Shown here: positions 6,857 through 15,458 of the stretch, in pieces
How the letters are laid out: each line of letters opens with the position of its first letter
Position numbering within the stretch: the stretch's first letter is position 1
Assembly: GCA_029252685.1 (NCBI GenBank)
Contig: JAQXAY010000102.1
Span: 1-32,219 of the forward strand
Source: Saprospiraceae bacterium
GTDB lineage: Bacteria; Bacteroidota; Bacteroidia; Chitinophagales; Saprospiraceae
DNA length: 32,219 bases
Direction: 5' to 3'
Notes under the pieces: generated by a model
Told to the model about the DNA's origin: nothing
The model's database searches: none
What the model saw: only the letters and a program-made list of their open reading frames with translations
Translations under genes and position numbers: made by a program

Positions 6857-8092
6857 ATGAAAAAGATATTAAATCTAGCTTGGAGAAATATTTGGAGGAA
6901 TAAAAGAAGAACACTAATCACAGCAGCATCGGTTTTCTTTGCTGTTTTGTTTTCAAGCTCCATGAAATCACTCCAAAAAGGTGCATGGAATGAGATGATC
7001 AAAAATGTAACATCCTTACATATTGGTTATGCGCAGATCCACGCTAAAGGCTTTTGGGAAGAACGATCAATAAATACAAGTCTGGAAGAATCTTTGATAA
7101 AGGAGCAACTTGAAGAAATTCAAACAGAAGGCCTGATAGACTACCTCCCAAGGATCGAATCATTTGCACTAGCCTCATCCGGAGAAAAATCTAGTGCTGT
7201 ACTTGTAGTGGGAGCAGACTTAGAAAAAGAACATAAGCTTGGTCAATTAGAAAACAGGATGGTAGAAGGTTCGCTGCTCTCGAGCAATGAACATGGTGTA
7301 ATTCTTGCAGAAGGACTTGCAAAAAAACTGAATCTTGGACTCCAGGATAGTCTAATCCTAAGCAGTATTGGTTACCATGCTAGTAGTGCCATTGATTTAT
7401 ACCCAATAAAAGGAATCGTAAGCTTTAATAACCCTGAACTCAACAAACAGTTCTGCTATTTAGATATCAAAACTGCCCAAACCTTTTATGGTGCAGAAGG
7501 CATGCTAACAGGGATTGTTCTTAATGTAGAAAACAATAATGTCCTAGAATCTATAGTCACTAATTTGAGATCAAAACTAGACTCAGAAAAATACGATGTG
7601 ATGGATTGGATGGAAATGATGCCTGACTTGATGCAAGCCAAAAACCTCGATGCAGCAGGTTCACTCTTAGTGTTGGGCATATTGTATATAATAATCACAT
7701 TTGGAATATTCGGAACGCTTTTGATGATGACAAGGGAACGTCAATATGAATTTGGTGTACTCACAGCAATCGGCATGAAAAAACAACTCCTTGCATTTTC
7801 AGTTTGGTTGGAAATTCTTTTCATGGGCTTTGTTGGAGCGATAGCAGGTATTGTTGGAAGTATTCCCATTGTGCAATACTTTGTTAGCAACCCTATTGAT
7901 ATGACGAAGTTCAGCCAAGATGCAGCAAATACCTATGAGAAATTTGGCTTCCACCCAGTATTTCCAATGAGTTTTGATATAAACATTTTTATTGGTCAGG
8001 CACTAATCGTATTCCTAATTTGCACCGTATTGGCTATATACCCAATCCTTGTAATTCGTTCATTGAAGCCGATTCAGGCAATGAGAAAATAA
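6857..8092 (+). CDS. ABC transporter permease, FtsX/MacB/LolE-like (first)
   Basis: This 411-residue inner-membrane permease has the four-helix FtsX layout. One helix lies near the N-terminus after the typical LAWRNIWRNKRRT segment. A large periplasmic domain follows (about residues 45-270), then three C-terminal helices. The MTRERQYEFGVLTAIGM coupling segment comes after helix 2, and the C-terminus ends SLKPIQAMRK as in this family. These are mechanotransmission (type VII) transporters, which move or extract substrates in the periplasm rather than pumping them through a channel. It is paired with a second permease 7 bp downstream, implying a heterodimer as in LolCE. Confidence 0.92.
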   Translation: MKKILNLAWRNIWRNKRRTLITAASVFFAVLFSSSMKSLQKGAWNEMIKNVTSLHIGYAQIHAKGFWEERSINTSLEESLIKEQLEEIQTEGLIDYLPRIESFALASSGEKSSAVLVVGADLEKEHKLGQLENRMVEGSLLSSNEHGVILAEGLAKKLNLGLQDSLILSSIGYHASSAIDLYPIKGIVSFNNPELNKQFCYLDIKTAQTFYGAEGMLTGIVLNVENNNVLESIVTNLRSKLDSEKYDVMDWMEMMPDLMQAKNLDAAGSLLVLGILYIIITFGIFGTLLMMTRERQYEFGVLTAIGMKKQLLAFSVWLEILFMGFVGAIAGIVGSIPIVQYFVSNPIDMTKFSQDAANTYEKFGFHPVFPMSFDINIFIGQALIVFLICTVLAIYPILVIRSLKPIQAMRK

Positions 8093-8099
8093 TAATCTA

Positions 8100-9341
8100 A
8101 TGTTACTAAAAATAGCTTGGCGAAATATTTGGCGAAGTAAACTTAGGTCCTTCGTAGTTATAGGCTCCATTGCAATAGGAGTATGGTCACTTGTATTCCT
8201 GCTCAGTTTCTCTAGAGGCATGATTATGACCTATATTGAAAAAGCCATAGAAAATCAGACTTCGCACATCCAAGTGCATAATCCTGATTTCATAAACGCA
8301 GATGTTGAGGCTAATGAATTGGAAAAAGCACCCTATAATTTTATTCAGGATGTTACAAAGGTAAAAGAAGTACTTGCTTCGGATCCAAAAGTTGAGGCTT
8401 TTGCGATGCGATCTTATGCACACCAAACTTTCGTAGGAGTTGCAGGAAAAACGGGAGTAGCAAATGTTTACGGAATCAACCCAATTCAGGAAAAAGCCGT
8501 AACAAATATTCATAGTCTTGTGATTGAAGGAGACTATTTTGAAAAGGACAAGAAGAATCAAATATTGATTAGTGCCTCACAAGCTGAAAAGTACAATATA
8601 GGTCTAAGAAAAAAAGTGGTACTCTCCTTTACCGATAAGAATGGTAACCCAACAAAGGTCGCATTCAGAGTTTGTGGAATCTATGATACCAAAAATCAAC
8701 TACAGGATCAATTCAATGTTTATGTGAGACAAAAAGACCTAAACAGGGTCTTAGGGCTTGGGGAAGAAAGTCACGAAATAGCTGTATTGGTAAATGATGT
8801 AGACGGAGTAGATGGGATACAAGAAAACCTATCCGCTTTACTTCCTAGTCAGTTGGTTCGGGTTTATGATCAGATCTCACCAGAAATAGAATTATTCAAT
8901 GTGCAAATTCAGCTAAGTACATTCATCTTTACTTTTATTTTTATGCTAGGTCTCATATTCGGAATTATAAACACCATGTTAATGGCTGTACTTGAGCGTA
9001 TGAGAGAATTAGGGATGCTAATGGCAATAGGTATGAACAAAGCAAAGGTATTCAAGATGATTACCTTAGAAACTTTGTTACTTGGATTGATATCCGCCCC
9101 TATAGGTATGCTTATAGGAACCTTGTCTGTCGGCTATTTCAAAAGAGTAGGATTGGATCTTTCAAACTTTTCCAAAGGCATGCAGAAATTTGGAATGTCT
9201 GAGATTGTCTATCCTGAATCTAGTGGGGATATGTACATTACATTTGGGATAGCTGTACTGATTACTGCAATTCTCGGTTCTCTTTATCCTGCATTCAAAG
9301 CCATAAGCCTAAGGCCTGTGGAAGCAATCAGAAAAATTTAA
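8100..9341 (+). CDS. ABC transporter permease, FtsX/MacB/LolC-like (second)
   Basis: This 413-residue permease has the same layout as its upstream neighbour. It has the N-terminal LKIAWRNIWRSKLRS segment and helix, a periplasmic domain (about 45-275), three C-terminal helices, the ERMRELGMLMAIGM coupling segment and the C-terminal SLRPVEAIRKI. It is clearly homologous to the first permease but quite diverged from it, as expected for two specialised halves of a heterodimer rather than a recent duplication. It lies 7 bp after the first permease and 12 bp before the ATPase gene. The substrate is not evident; the LolA-like protein and barrel in the same cassette point to a lipidated or outer-membrane-bound cargo. 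Confidence 0.92.
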   Translation: MLLKIAWRNIWRSKLRSFVVIGSIAIGVWSLVFLLSFSRGMIMTYIEKAIENQTSHIQVHNPDFINADVEANELEKAPYNFIQDVTKVKEVLASDPKVEAFAMRSYAHQTFVGVAGKTGVANVYGINPIQEKAVTNIHSLVIEGDYFEKDKKNQILISASQAEKYNIGLRKKVVLSFTDKNGNPTKVAFRVCGIYDTKNQLQDQFNVYVRQKDLNRVLGLGEESHEIAVLVNDVDGVDGIQENLSALLPSQLVRVYDQISPEIELFNVQIQLSTFIFTFIFMLGLIFGIINTMLMAVLERMRELGMLMAIGMNKAKVFKMITLETLLLGLISAPIGMLIGTLSVGYFKRVGLDLSNFSKGMQKFGMSEIVYPESSGDMYITFGIAVLITAILGSLYPAFKAISLRPVEAIRKI

Positions 9342-9353
9342 AACGATTGAATT

Positions 9354-10043
9354 ATGTCAATTATTAGTGTAAAGAACATACATAAGATATATAACGAAAA
9401 GACCGTTCCAGTTCACGCACTTCAAGGGGTAGATCTTGAAATAGAAGTTGGTGAATTCACAGCAATTGTCGGTCCATCAGGTTCTGGAAAAACAACGCTC
9501 TTAAATATCATTGGAGGGTTGGATCGTCCAAATCAAGGAAAGGTAAGACTCGCTGATACTGGACTAGAGGATTTAAATGATAATCAACTGATTGATTTTA
9601 GAAAAAATAATATTGGATTTATATTCCAAGCCTATAACCTCATACCAGTATTAACGGCACAAGAAAATGTAGAGTTTGTTATGCTTCTTCAGAATAGACC
9701 TAAAGATGAAATGGAGAAACGAGCTGTAGATCTATTAAAATCTGTTGGTCTAGAAGATAAACTAAACCAAAGACCATCCCAGTTATCAGGAGGTCAGCAG
9801 CAGCGTGTTGCTGTTGCAAGGGCTTTGGCTTCCAAACCTAAGTTCGTCTTAGCAGATGAACCAACTGCCAACTTAGATTCTAAATCAACAGCAGATTTAC
9901 TTGACATAATGGCAAGGTTAAACAAAGAAGAGAACATTACTTTTGTATTCTCTACACACGATAGCAGGGTGATAGAACGAGCAAGACGTGTGGTAAACAT
10001 GATTGATGGTAAAATTGAATCCGATGAACAACAGGCTGTTTAA
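9354..10043 (+). CDS. ABC transporter ATP-binding protein, LolD/MacB type
   Basis: The 229-residue nucleotide-binding subunit has every canonical motif. Walker A is GPSGSGKT at residues 40-47, the Q-loop is in IFQAYNLIPVLTAQEN, the signature is LSGGQQQRVAVARAL, Walker B is FVLADEPTANLD, and the H-loop is STHD. The N-terminal VHALQGVDLEIEVGEF pattern and the length are those of the LolD/MacB/FtsE group that works with FtsX-type permeases. It should power the two permeases encoded just upstream. Its last 20 nt overlap the start of the beta-barrel gene, so the barrel is probably translated in coupling with it. Confidence 0.96.
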   Translation: MSIISVKNIHKIYNEKTVPVHALQGVDLEIEVGEFTAIVGPSGSGKTTLLNIIGGLDRPNQGKVRLADTGLEDLNDNQLIDFRKNNIGFIFQAYNLIPVLTAQENVEFVMLLQNRPKDEMEKRAVDLLKSVGLEDKLNQRPSQLSGGQQQRVAVARALASKPKFVLADEPTANLDSKSTADLLDIMARLNKEENITFVFSTHDSRVIERARRVVNMIDGKIESDEQQAV

Positions 10044-11202
10044 AATCTTCCTTCTTATACTCTTTACTTCTCCTAGCCTTCTATTTGCTCAGGAAGAAAA
10101 GAAAGATTCTCCATGGGAAGTAGATGGTTATATAAAAAATTTGCAATCGGCATCAATTATCAATTTTCCCAACCTGATTACAGGGGGAGTGGATAAAATA
10201 ATACTCTCAAGTAATCTTATCCACAATCGGCTAAACTTCACACGTACAATAGGAGAAAAAGTAGTTTTTCACTCATCCTTAAGGAACAGATTCCTCTACG
10301 GTGACCTGGAATCACCCCAGCGTATGAAGGAGCAATTTGAACAAGGCAATGACTATTTTGACCTATCTCTCGAGAGTAGCCAAGATAGCTGGGCTGCTCA
10401 AACTATCATAGATCGACTATACCTAGATATCTATCTTGGCGACTGGGAGATGAGTATCGGTAGGCAGCGAATCAACTGGGGGATCAGTACATTCTGGAAC
10501 TCCAATGACATTTTCAATGCCTACAACTTCACAGATTTCGATTATGAGGAAAGACCAGGTTCCGATGCCATTTTAATCCGAAAATATATTGGATTCACCT
10601 CTAGTATAGAGTTTGCAATAGCAGCCACAGACGACATCAAAAAACTCAAGGCAGGTTTACTTTATAAATTCAACCTTAAGAACTACGATTATCAAATACT
10701 TGCTGGTCTTTCTGAGAATTATCTAGCACTTGGAGGAGGATGGTCTGGAGCGATAAAGCAAGTTGGATTCAAGGGTGAATTCAATACATTTAGTCCACTT
10801 GGAACTACTGGAGATCCAGCAAACTCCCTTTCCATTGAGTTCGATTATATCAACAAAAAGGCACTCTACTTCGGTCTAGGATTCTTGTACAATAGTCTTG
10901 GAGAGGCTGATACTAATATTTTAAATCTTCTAGATTTTGATATATCTGCGCGTAATCTATATCCCTTCAAAACCACTTTTTTCTTTAGTATGAATCAGAG
11001 TTTTAATCCAATAATAAGTGGAGGATTGTCTTTTTTATATTCTCCAGGAGAAGCACATGCGACTTTTGTCAGCCCAAACCTAAATGTATCGATCGCACAG
11101 AATTGGGATCTCGCATTTTTCGGTCAGATAGTACTTGATAAGCAGGAAAAGTATACAAGTCCAGTACAGGGATTCTTTCTGAGACTTAAATTAAGTTTCT
11201 AA
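10024..11202 (+). CDS. outer-membrane beta-barrel protein of the ABC cassette (DUF1302-like)
   Basis: This 392-residue protein begins with a signal peptide (KIFLLILFTSPSLLFAQ). After that it consists of alternating amphipathic strands and ends in a phenylalanine-terminated strand (GFFLRLKLSF), as outer-membrane barrels do. The segment MSIGRQRINWGISTFW, followed by SNDIFNAYNF, resembles the GRQ-x-x-x-WG pattern of DUF1302-type and porin-like barrels. I chose the ATG at 10024, which puts the signal peptide at the start; TTG 10003 and ATG 10006 are in frame upstream. It overlaps the ATPase gene by 20 nt, so it is part of the same unit, probably the outer-membrane exit or acceptor. The stop overlaps that of the convergent glycosyltransferase by 4 nt. 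Confidence 0.8.
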   Translation: MNNRLFKIFLLILFTSPSLLFAQEEKKDSPWEVDGYIKNLQSASIINFPNLITGGVDKIILSSNLIHNRLNFTRTIGEKVVFHSSLRNRFLYGDLESPQRMKEQFEQGNDYFDLSLESSQDSWAAQTIIDRLYLDIYLGDWEMSIGRQRINWGISTFWNSNDIFNAYNFTDFDYEERPGSDAILIRKYIGFTSSIEFAIAATDDIKKLKAGLLYKFNLKNYDYQILAGLSENYLALGGGWSGAIKQVGFKGEFNTFSPLGTTGDPANSLSIEFDYINKKALYFGLGFLYNSLGEADTNILNLLDFDISARNLYPFKTTFFFSMNQSFNPIISGGLSFLYSPGEAHATFVSPNLNVSIAQNWDLAFFGQIVLDKQEKYTSPVQGFFLRLKLSF

Positions 11203-12326
11203 ATTGTAGTAGCAGCTTTGATTGCATCATAGCAAACCGATGCAGCCCGATCCCAGGTATAATATGAAACTCGATTTCTACCTTTCTTGATGAGCCCTTC
11301 ACGGAGCTCCTCTGAGGTATTCAAAGCGTGCATTTTTTCCCCTAAGTCTTCATAATCATTTATGCCAACTACCAATGCGGCATCACCTGCAACTTCAGGC
11401 AAGGATGTTTGATCAGATATAACCAAGGGCACATCGCAACGCATTGCTTCTAAAAGTGGGATGCCAAAACCTTCCGATTTGGATACATAAATCATTGCTT
11501 TTGCAGCAGCAGTAATTTCCACTAAAGTTTCAGAAGTACAATATCCTGGAAGCACAATATCTTTAGACACCGGAGATTCTTTTATTTTCCGTTCAAAATC
11601 ATCTGTTTGCCAGGCCATCCTACCCAGTAAAACGAGCTTAAGATCAGAGGGGTATTTTGATTTCATATACTCAAAACCCTGAAGTATTAACGACACATTT
11701 TTTCGAGGATGAATAGCTCCTACATACAACATATAAGGCTTTCCTGCAGTATAGGTTTCTCGAACCCGTTCGACAACGGAAGGTTCTAAAGGCTTAAAGA
11801 CCTCTCGGGCAGCATTATTAGCAACGAAGACCTGCTCTTCTTTTGTATTGTAAACGGCCTTAAGATCATCTTTTACAAACTCTGAAACAGTAATTATTTT
11901 CTGAGCCCGAGCCAAGAATTTGGGCATAAAATGCCTATAATACTTATTCACTAACTTAGGTACATACTGTGGATAATGCATGAAGGCAATATCATGACAA
12001 ACCATTACTTGAGAACAGGTAGCACTTAAACTTAAATAACCGTCTGGCGAGAAAAATACATCCGGATTTTCACGTTTCAGAAACCTACGGACTGCAAATT
12101 CAAACCACAGATACCATAAAAAAGGATGCCTTGCTGGAGGGAAAAGTTTTACTCCACGAACATTTGGCCCATAGATAAATGAAGCATCGAAAGGCCTGTC
12201 AAAGAGGAAAATAAATTCATCCTCTGGATTTGCCTCTACCATTCGGCGAAGCACCTCATGGGAAAACCATCCGATTCCTTCGAGCTTATCTCTGATTAAA
12301 AACCGGGCATTGACTACGATCTTCAT
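11199..12326 (-). CDS. GT4 family glycosyltransferase
   Basis: This 375-residue enzyme has the GT-B fold layout. The N-terminal Rossmann half begins MKIVVNARFL and contains the RDKLEGIGWFSHEVL loop. The C-terminal half has YVGAIHPRKNVSLILQGFE, the PGYCTSETLVEITAAAKAMIY region and the E-x7-E motif in SKSEGFGIPLLEAM, then TSLPEVAGDAAL. All are typical of GT4 retaining transferases that use nucleotide sugars. The start was placed at the ATG at 12326, since AAAGGA lies at good spacing before it; a longer in-frame TTG start at 12347 is less likely. There are no sugar-pathway neighbours, so donor and acceptor are unknown. Confidence 0.92.
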   Translation of the reverse strand: MKIVVNARFLIRDKLEGIGWFSHEVLRRMVEANPEDEFIFLFDRPFDASFIYGPNVRGVKLFPPARHPFLWYLWFEFAVRRFLKRENPDVFFSPDGYLSLSATCSQVMVCHDIAFMHYPQYVPKLVNKYYRHFMPKFLARAQKIITVSEFVKDDLKAVYNTKEEQVFVANNAAREVFKPLEPSVVERVRETYTAGKPYMLYVGAIHPRKNVSLILQGFEYMKSKYPSDLKLVLLGRMAWQTDDFERKIKESPVSKDIVLPGYCTSETLVEITAAAKAMIYVSKSEGFGIPLLEAMRCDVPLVISDQTSLPEVAGDAALVVGINDYEDLGEKMHALNTSEELREGLIKKGRNRVSYYTWDRAASVCYDAIKAATTI

Positions 12327-12460
12327 ATTACATGTCCTTTTCAGCACCTAAAATAAGGAAAAGACTTTCTAAAATACAGGCTAGCGGCGTTCAAATAAAT
12401 ATTAATTTTTTCAAAAAAAATGTATTTTAGGCAAGTCCAAGAAAATACCACAAAAATACT

Positions 12461-13984
12461 ATGGCTAAAACACCTTCACTATCACTAAGAAACCTAATAA
12501 ACGCGCTTACCGGGAGTGAAAAAAGATATTTCAAACTCTATGTTGGTGAGAAGATTGAAAAAGAAAGTAAATACCTGATACTCTTCGATTTAATCGACCA
12601 AGGAATCATCCAAGATGAAGATGAATTGAAGCAGGCAGTTTATGAAGGTGACATCGGAGAAAGCCGAAAATTCTCTGAGCTAAAATCCTATCTTTTTGAA
12701 CTTATTTTAAGGGCACTTCAAGCTTACGATACGAAGGGCAATGTCAATATTCGATTACAAGAATTACTGCAAGGCACTCAGGTACTTTTCAGAAGATCTT
12801 TATTCAAAGAAGCAAGACAGAATCTTGGTAAAGCAAAAAAATTGGCCTCAAAATATGAGGAGCATCTACTTTTACTAGAAATTATACGTTGGGAAAAAAA
12901 GATAGCATACGCATTGACGGATATAAAATTCCTGGACGAAGAACTAGAGAACCTAGAGCGTGAAGAACGTTATCACCTCGCACAATATCAACTTAGAACA
13001 AGATATAGAAATACGTTCTTCAGACTACTAATCAACATTCGAAAGCAAGGACCAGGATCTGGGCAAGGTCAGCACTTACAACAGCTAGTAACATCTATAA
13101 AAAGGTTAGTTCTTCCAAAAGAAACAGGGCATAACACAAAGGTCATCTTTTATAGATTAATCTCTATGCAAAAGTATATAGAAGGTGATATTGAAGGCTT
13201 CATAGAGACCAATATCTTATTGATGAAACTGCTTGAATCAGAACCACACTTCTTAAAGCAAGAAGTTTCTGAATACATATCGGTAGTAAACAATCTATTG
13301 ATTGGATATGGGACACTAGAAAATTTTGACAAGGTACTTATGCTTCTGGAAAAGTTCAAAACGATCAATGCAATAACTACAGATGATGAGCTTAAAATCC
13401 ATCGTCAATATTACATGAACCTATTCGCTTATTACATACATACAGGTGCTTTCGACGATGGGATTGAAGCATTCAAGGAGCATCAAAAATTCATAAAGAA
13501 AAACAAATCGCAAAGCTTCCTTAAACATTCCTTCTACTTCCAATACTTTTACCTACACTTTGGTGCGGCACAATTTGATTTAGCATTACAATATCTGAAT
13601 GATTGGCTTGACTTAAAGGCAAATACAGAGCGACACGATCTTCAAGCTTTAGCAAGGATATTGAACCTTCTTATTCATAAAGAAATGGGCAACACTATCC
13701 TTATTCATTCATTAACAAGGTCTGCTACTCGATTCTTGAATAAGAACAGTAAACCATCAAAATACGAGGAAGCTGTATTAAAATATTTCAGACGTAGCAT
13801 CAATTCAGTAGACCGTTCGGATGAGATTCGAAACTTAGAAACGCTTCTGAATGATATAAGAAAAATAAAGTCAAATAGGATAGATAATAATATTATGAAC
13901 CTATTTGACATGGAAAGCTGGGTGATTTCTAAGTTGAAGAATATTCCATTTATGGAATTAAAAAAACAACAGACTAGGCTGTAA
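12461..13984 (+). CDS. conserved all-helical protein, function unknown
   Basis: This protein of 507 residues has no signal peptide and no membrane segment. Its composition is rich in Leu, Lys, Glu and Tyr, and it is predicted to be almost entirely helical. The opening LRNLINALTGSEKRYFKLYV segment looks like the start of a protein family I recall in many Bacteroidota as hypothetical. Several stretches (for example LFKEARQNLGKAKKLASKYEEH, read in two parts around residues 113-135) resemble TPR-like helix pairs, suggesting a scaffold. No catalytic motif is visible. It stands alone, with its stop 12 bp from the convergent leader-peptide gene. Confidence 0.75.
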   Translation: MAKTPSLSLRNLINALTGSEKRYFKLYVGEKIEKESKYLILFDLIDQGIIQDEDELKQAVYEGDIGESRKFSELKSYLFELILRALQAYDTKGNVNIRLQELLQGTQVLFRRSLFKEARQNLGKAKKLASKYEEHLLLLEIIRWEKKIAYALTDIKFLDEELENLEREERYHLAQYQLRTRYRNTFFRLLINIRKQGPGSGQGQHLQQLVTSIKRLVLPKETGHNTKVIFYRLISMQKYIEGDIEGFIETNILLMKLLESEPHFLKQEVSEYISVVNNLLIGYGTLENFDKVLMLLEKFKTINAITTDDELKIHRQYYMNLFAYYIHTGAFDDGIEAFKEHQKFIKKNKSQSFLKHSFYFQYFYLHFGAAQFDLALQYLNDWLDLKANTERHDLQALARILNLLIHKEMGNTILIHSLTRSATRFLNKNSKPSKYEEAVLKYFRRSINSVDRSDEIRNLETLLNDIRKIKSNRIDNNIMNLFDMESWVISKLKNIPFMELKKQQTRL

Positions 13985-13996
13985 AAAGCATTTAAT

Positions 13997-14221
13997 CTAT
14001 CTGCGGTTTCCTTTGCCAATTGACCCTAAAGCCCTTCCAATATTGACACTGTTTTTCTTGATTGGCCTGCGAACCTCAACCTCGCCCCATATCTTAGATT
14101 TCTTTCCCAATTCAATAAAATTAAAAAGTCCATTAGGAGCATAGCCACCTTTAGCTTTTTGCTGATCTGCTGAACTTAATTCAAATTTCTTTAGTGTGTT
14201 TAGTGTTTGTTCATTTTTCAT
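13997..14221 (-). CDS. double-glycine leader peptide, bacteriocin or natural-product precursor-like
   Basis: This 74-residue protein looks like a GG-type precursor. An N-terminal leader of about 26 residues ends FELSSADQQKAKGG, with the acidic and helical pattern and terminal Gly-Gly recognised by C39-peptidase ABC exporters. The remaining 48 residues form a basic core (NSVNIGRALGSIGKGNRR at the end) rich in Lys, Arg, Gly and Asn. The core has no Cys, which argues against lanthionine or disulfide types. It resembles the short GG-leader precursors described in Bacteroidota. No peptidase-exporter, maturase or immunity gene is in the window, so it is an orphan here. It lies 69 bp after recX on the same strand. 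Confidence 0.65.
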   Translation of the reverse strand: MKNEQTLNTLKKFELSSADQQKAKGGYAPNGLFNFIELGKKSKIWGEVEVRRPIKKNSVNIGRALGSIGKGNRR

Positions 14222-14290
14222 AATATCAATATTTTATATTGTGAATATACGTAGCAGCAAAACTTAAACCTAACAAGGTATCAAAATAAG

Positions 14291-14758
14291 TCAGTCTTCA
14301 AGATTCCTAAAACTCTGTACCTCATCGTAAGTAAACCCTTTATTATTTAAGAAAACAACAATTTTCCTATTCAATAAATAAGGCTCCATATTTTTATAAT
14401 CTTGTTCTACTTTTTTCACCCAATGCCTAATATTCTCCATATTCATAGATGGATCAAGCTCCTCAAAACCCTTCCGAATACAATATTCAGAGATCTGTCT
14501 AGCTTTTAGTTGGCCTACAATCTTCATCTTTCCCCAGCGTTTAATTCGAGCTTTACCTCTTACATAGGCACGCGCATAACGCTCCTCATTTAGGAAACCT
14601 TCGCTAATAAGTGAAGAAATTACATGTTCAAGATCGTCTCCATAAACATTTAGTTTAATCAACTTATTCCTAACCTCCTGGTGACAGCGCTCCTGATAAG
14701 CGCAATAGTGTTGCAGCTTTATAATGGCTTGCTCCTTGGTTATAGATGACTCACTCAA
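14291..14758 (-). CDS. recX: regulatory protein RecX
   Basis: RecX binds RecA filaments and limits recombinase activity. This 155-residue protein has the three repeated three-helix units of the family. Unit 1 contains KLQHYCAYQERCHQEVRNKL, the middle unit has the hallmark SEGFLNEERYARAYVRGKAR, and KRWGKMKIVGQLKARQIS leads into the third. The start is TTG at 14758; no ATG exists before the conserved first helix. It lies 11 bp after the TrpF-like gene on the same strand, probably in one transcript. recA is not in the window. Confidence 0.93.
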   Translation of the reverse strand: MSESSITKEQAIIKLQHYCAYQERCHQEVRNKLIKLNVYGDDLEHVISSLISEGFLNEERYARAYVRGKARIKRWGKMKIVGQLKARQISEYCIRKGFEELDPSMNMENIRHWVKKVEQDYKNMEPYLLNRKIVVFLNNKGFTYDEVQSFRNLED

Positions 14759-14769
14759 TAGACCTATAT

Positions 14770-15408
14770 TTAAAATTCTTCTTCTATTTCAAGATAGTCT
14801 AAAATCTCATCTAGATCATCAAAAGATTTGAATCCAACCTTTTCTTCTTCTCCTCCTCGCATGAGTATTCCAGACCACTTCCCATCACTTGTTGCAGCGT
14901 CAATTCCGTAAAGTTCCCAGGGAAAACTAACTATCAATGGAAAACGTTCGCTGAGTTCACTTAAATATTTCTTTGTAAATCCAGTACTACCAGGATATAC
15001 CTTATTCTTATCAAAATCAAGTACAAAATAAGCTACATTACCTTCATACTCTTCAAGGAGACCACTGAGTTCATCCTCCGTCATAGACTTCTCTATCACA
15101 ACCTCCTTGAATACAGGAACACCAATACCTTCTATTGCTTCTTTACTTGTAAAAGGACCAGCCAAAACGGCGTCTAGACCTATACTTTCAACAGTATCAG
15201 CAAGCTCCAAATTGGACACATCGCCAAACTCACCTACAATCTGCACACCATCAAGCCATTCTTTAATAGCGTTGACTTCCATTACAGACACGGACAAGGG
15301 GTTCATTTTATCCAAATTAAAACCCAGCCATTTTGCTTCTCTAGCAGCAAAATATCTTGCATCAGTCAGGTTACCTATTGTCCCGGCAAAAACATCGAGT
15401 TTTAGCAT
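14770..15408 (-). CDS. TrpF-fold protein lacking catalytic residues
   Basis: The 212-residue protein can be aligned along its length with phosphoribosylanthranilate isomerase (TrpF), a TIM barrel. The N-terminal GTIGNLTDARYFA corresponds to the usual CGIT-x-LEDA segment, FVLDFD (Asp131) to the catalytic Asp strand, GSTGFTKKYL to the phosphate loop, and YGIDAATSDG to the DVSSGVE segment. The catalytic Cys is replaced (Gly or Ala by alignment), and the His-Gly-Glu region and the late glycine loop also differ. A true isomerase is therefore unlikely. It is not in a trp operon but sits upstream of recX. The ATG at 15408 was chosen because upstream codons would overlap the divergent gene. Ligand and role are unknown. 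Confidence 0.7.
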   Translation of the reverse strand: MLKLDVFAGTIGNLTDARYFAAREAKWLGFNLDKMNPLSVSVMEVNAIKEWLDGVQIVGEFGDVSNLELADTVESIGLDAVLAGPFTSKEAIEGIGVPVFKEVVIEKSMTEDELSGLLEEYEGNVAYFVLDFDKNKVYPGSTGFTKKYLSELSERFPLIVSFPWELYGIDAATSDGKWSGILMRGGEEEKVGFKSFDDLDEILDYLEIEEEF

Positions 15409-15424
15409 TATCTTGTTTTTTTTA

Positions 15425-15458
15425 CAAATGTACAAAGCAATTAGCTTATGGAGAACAA
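15425..15458 (-). promoter_or_regulatory. promoter of the TrpF-like/recX group
   Basis: On the minus strand TTG (15456-15458) is followed after 23 bp by TACATTTG (15425-15432), a perfect TAnnTTTG. The spacing is at the long end of the accepted range. It lies 16 bp before the start codon. Confidence 0.5.

Noticed and set aside
8187-8561. Minus-strand frame inside the second permease gene.
   Set aside because: Antisense shadow with unusual composition; the plus-strand permease is complete.
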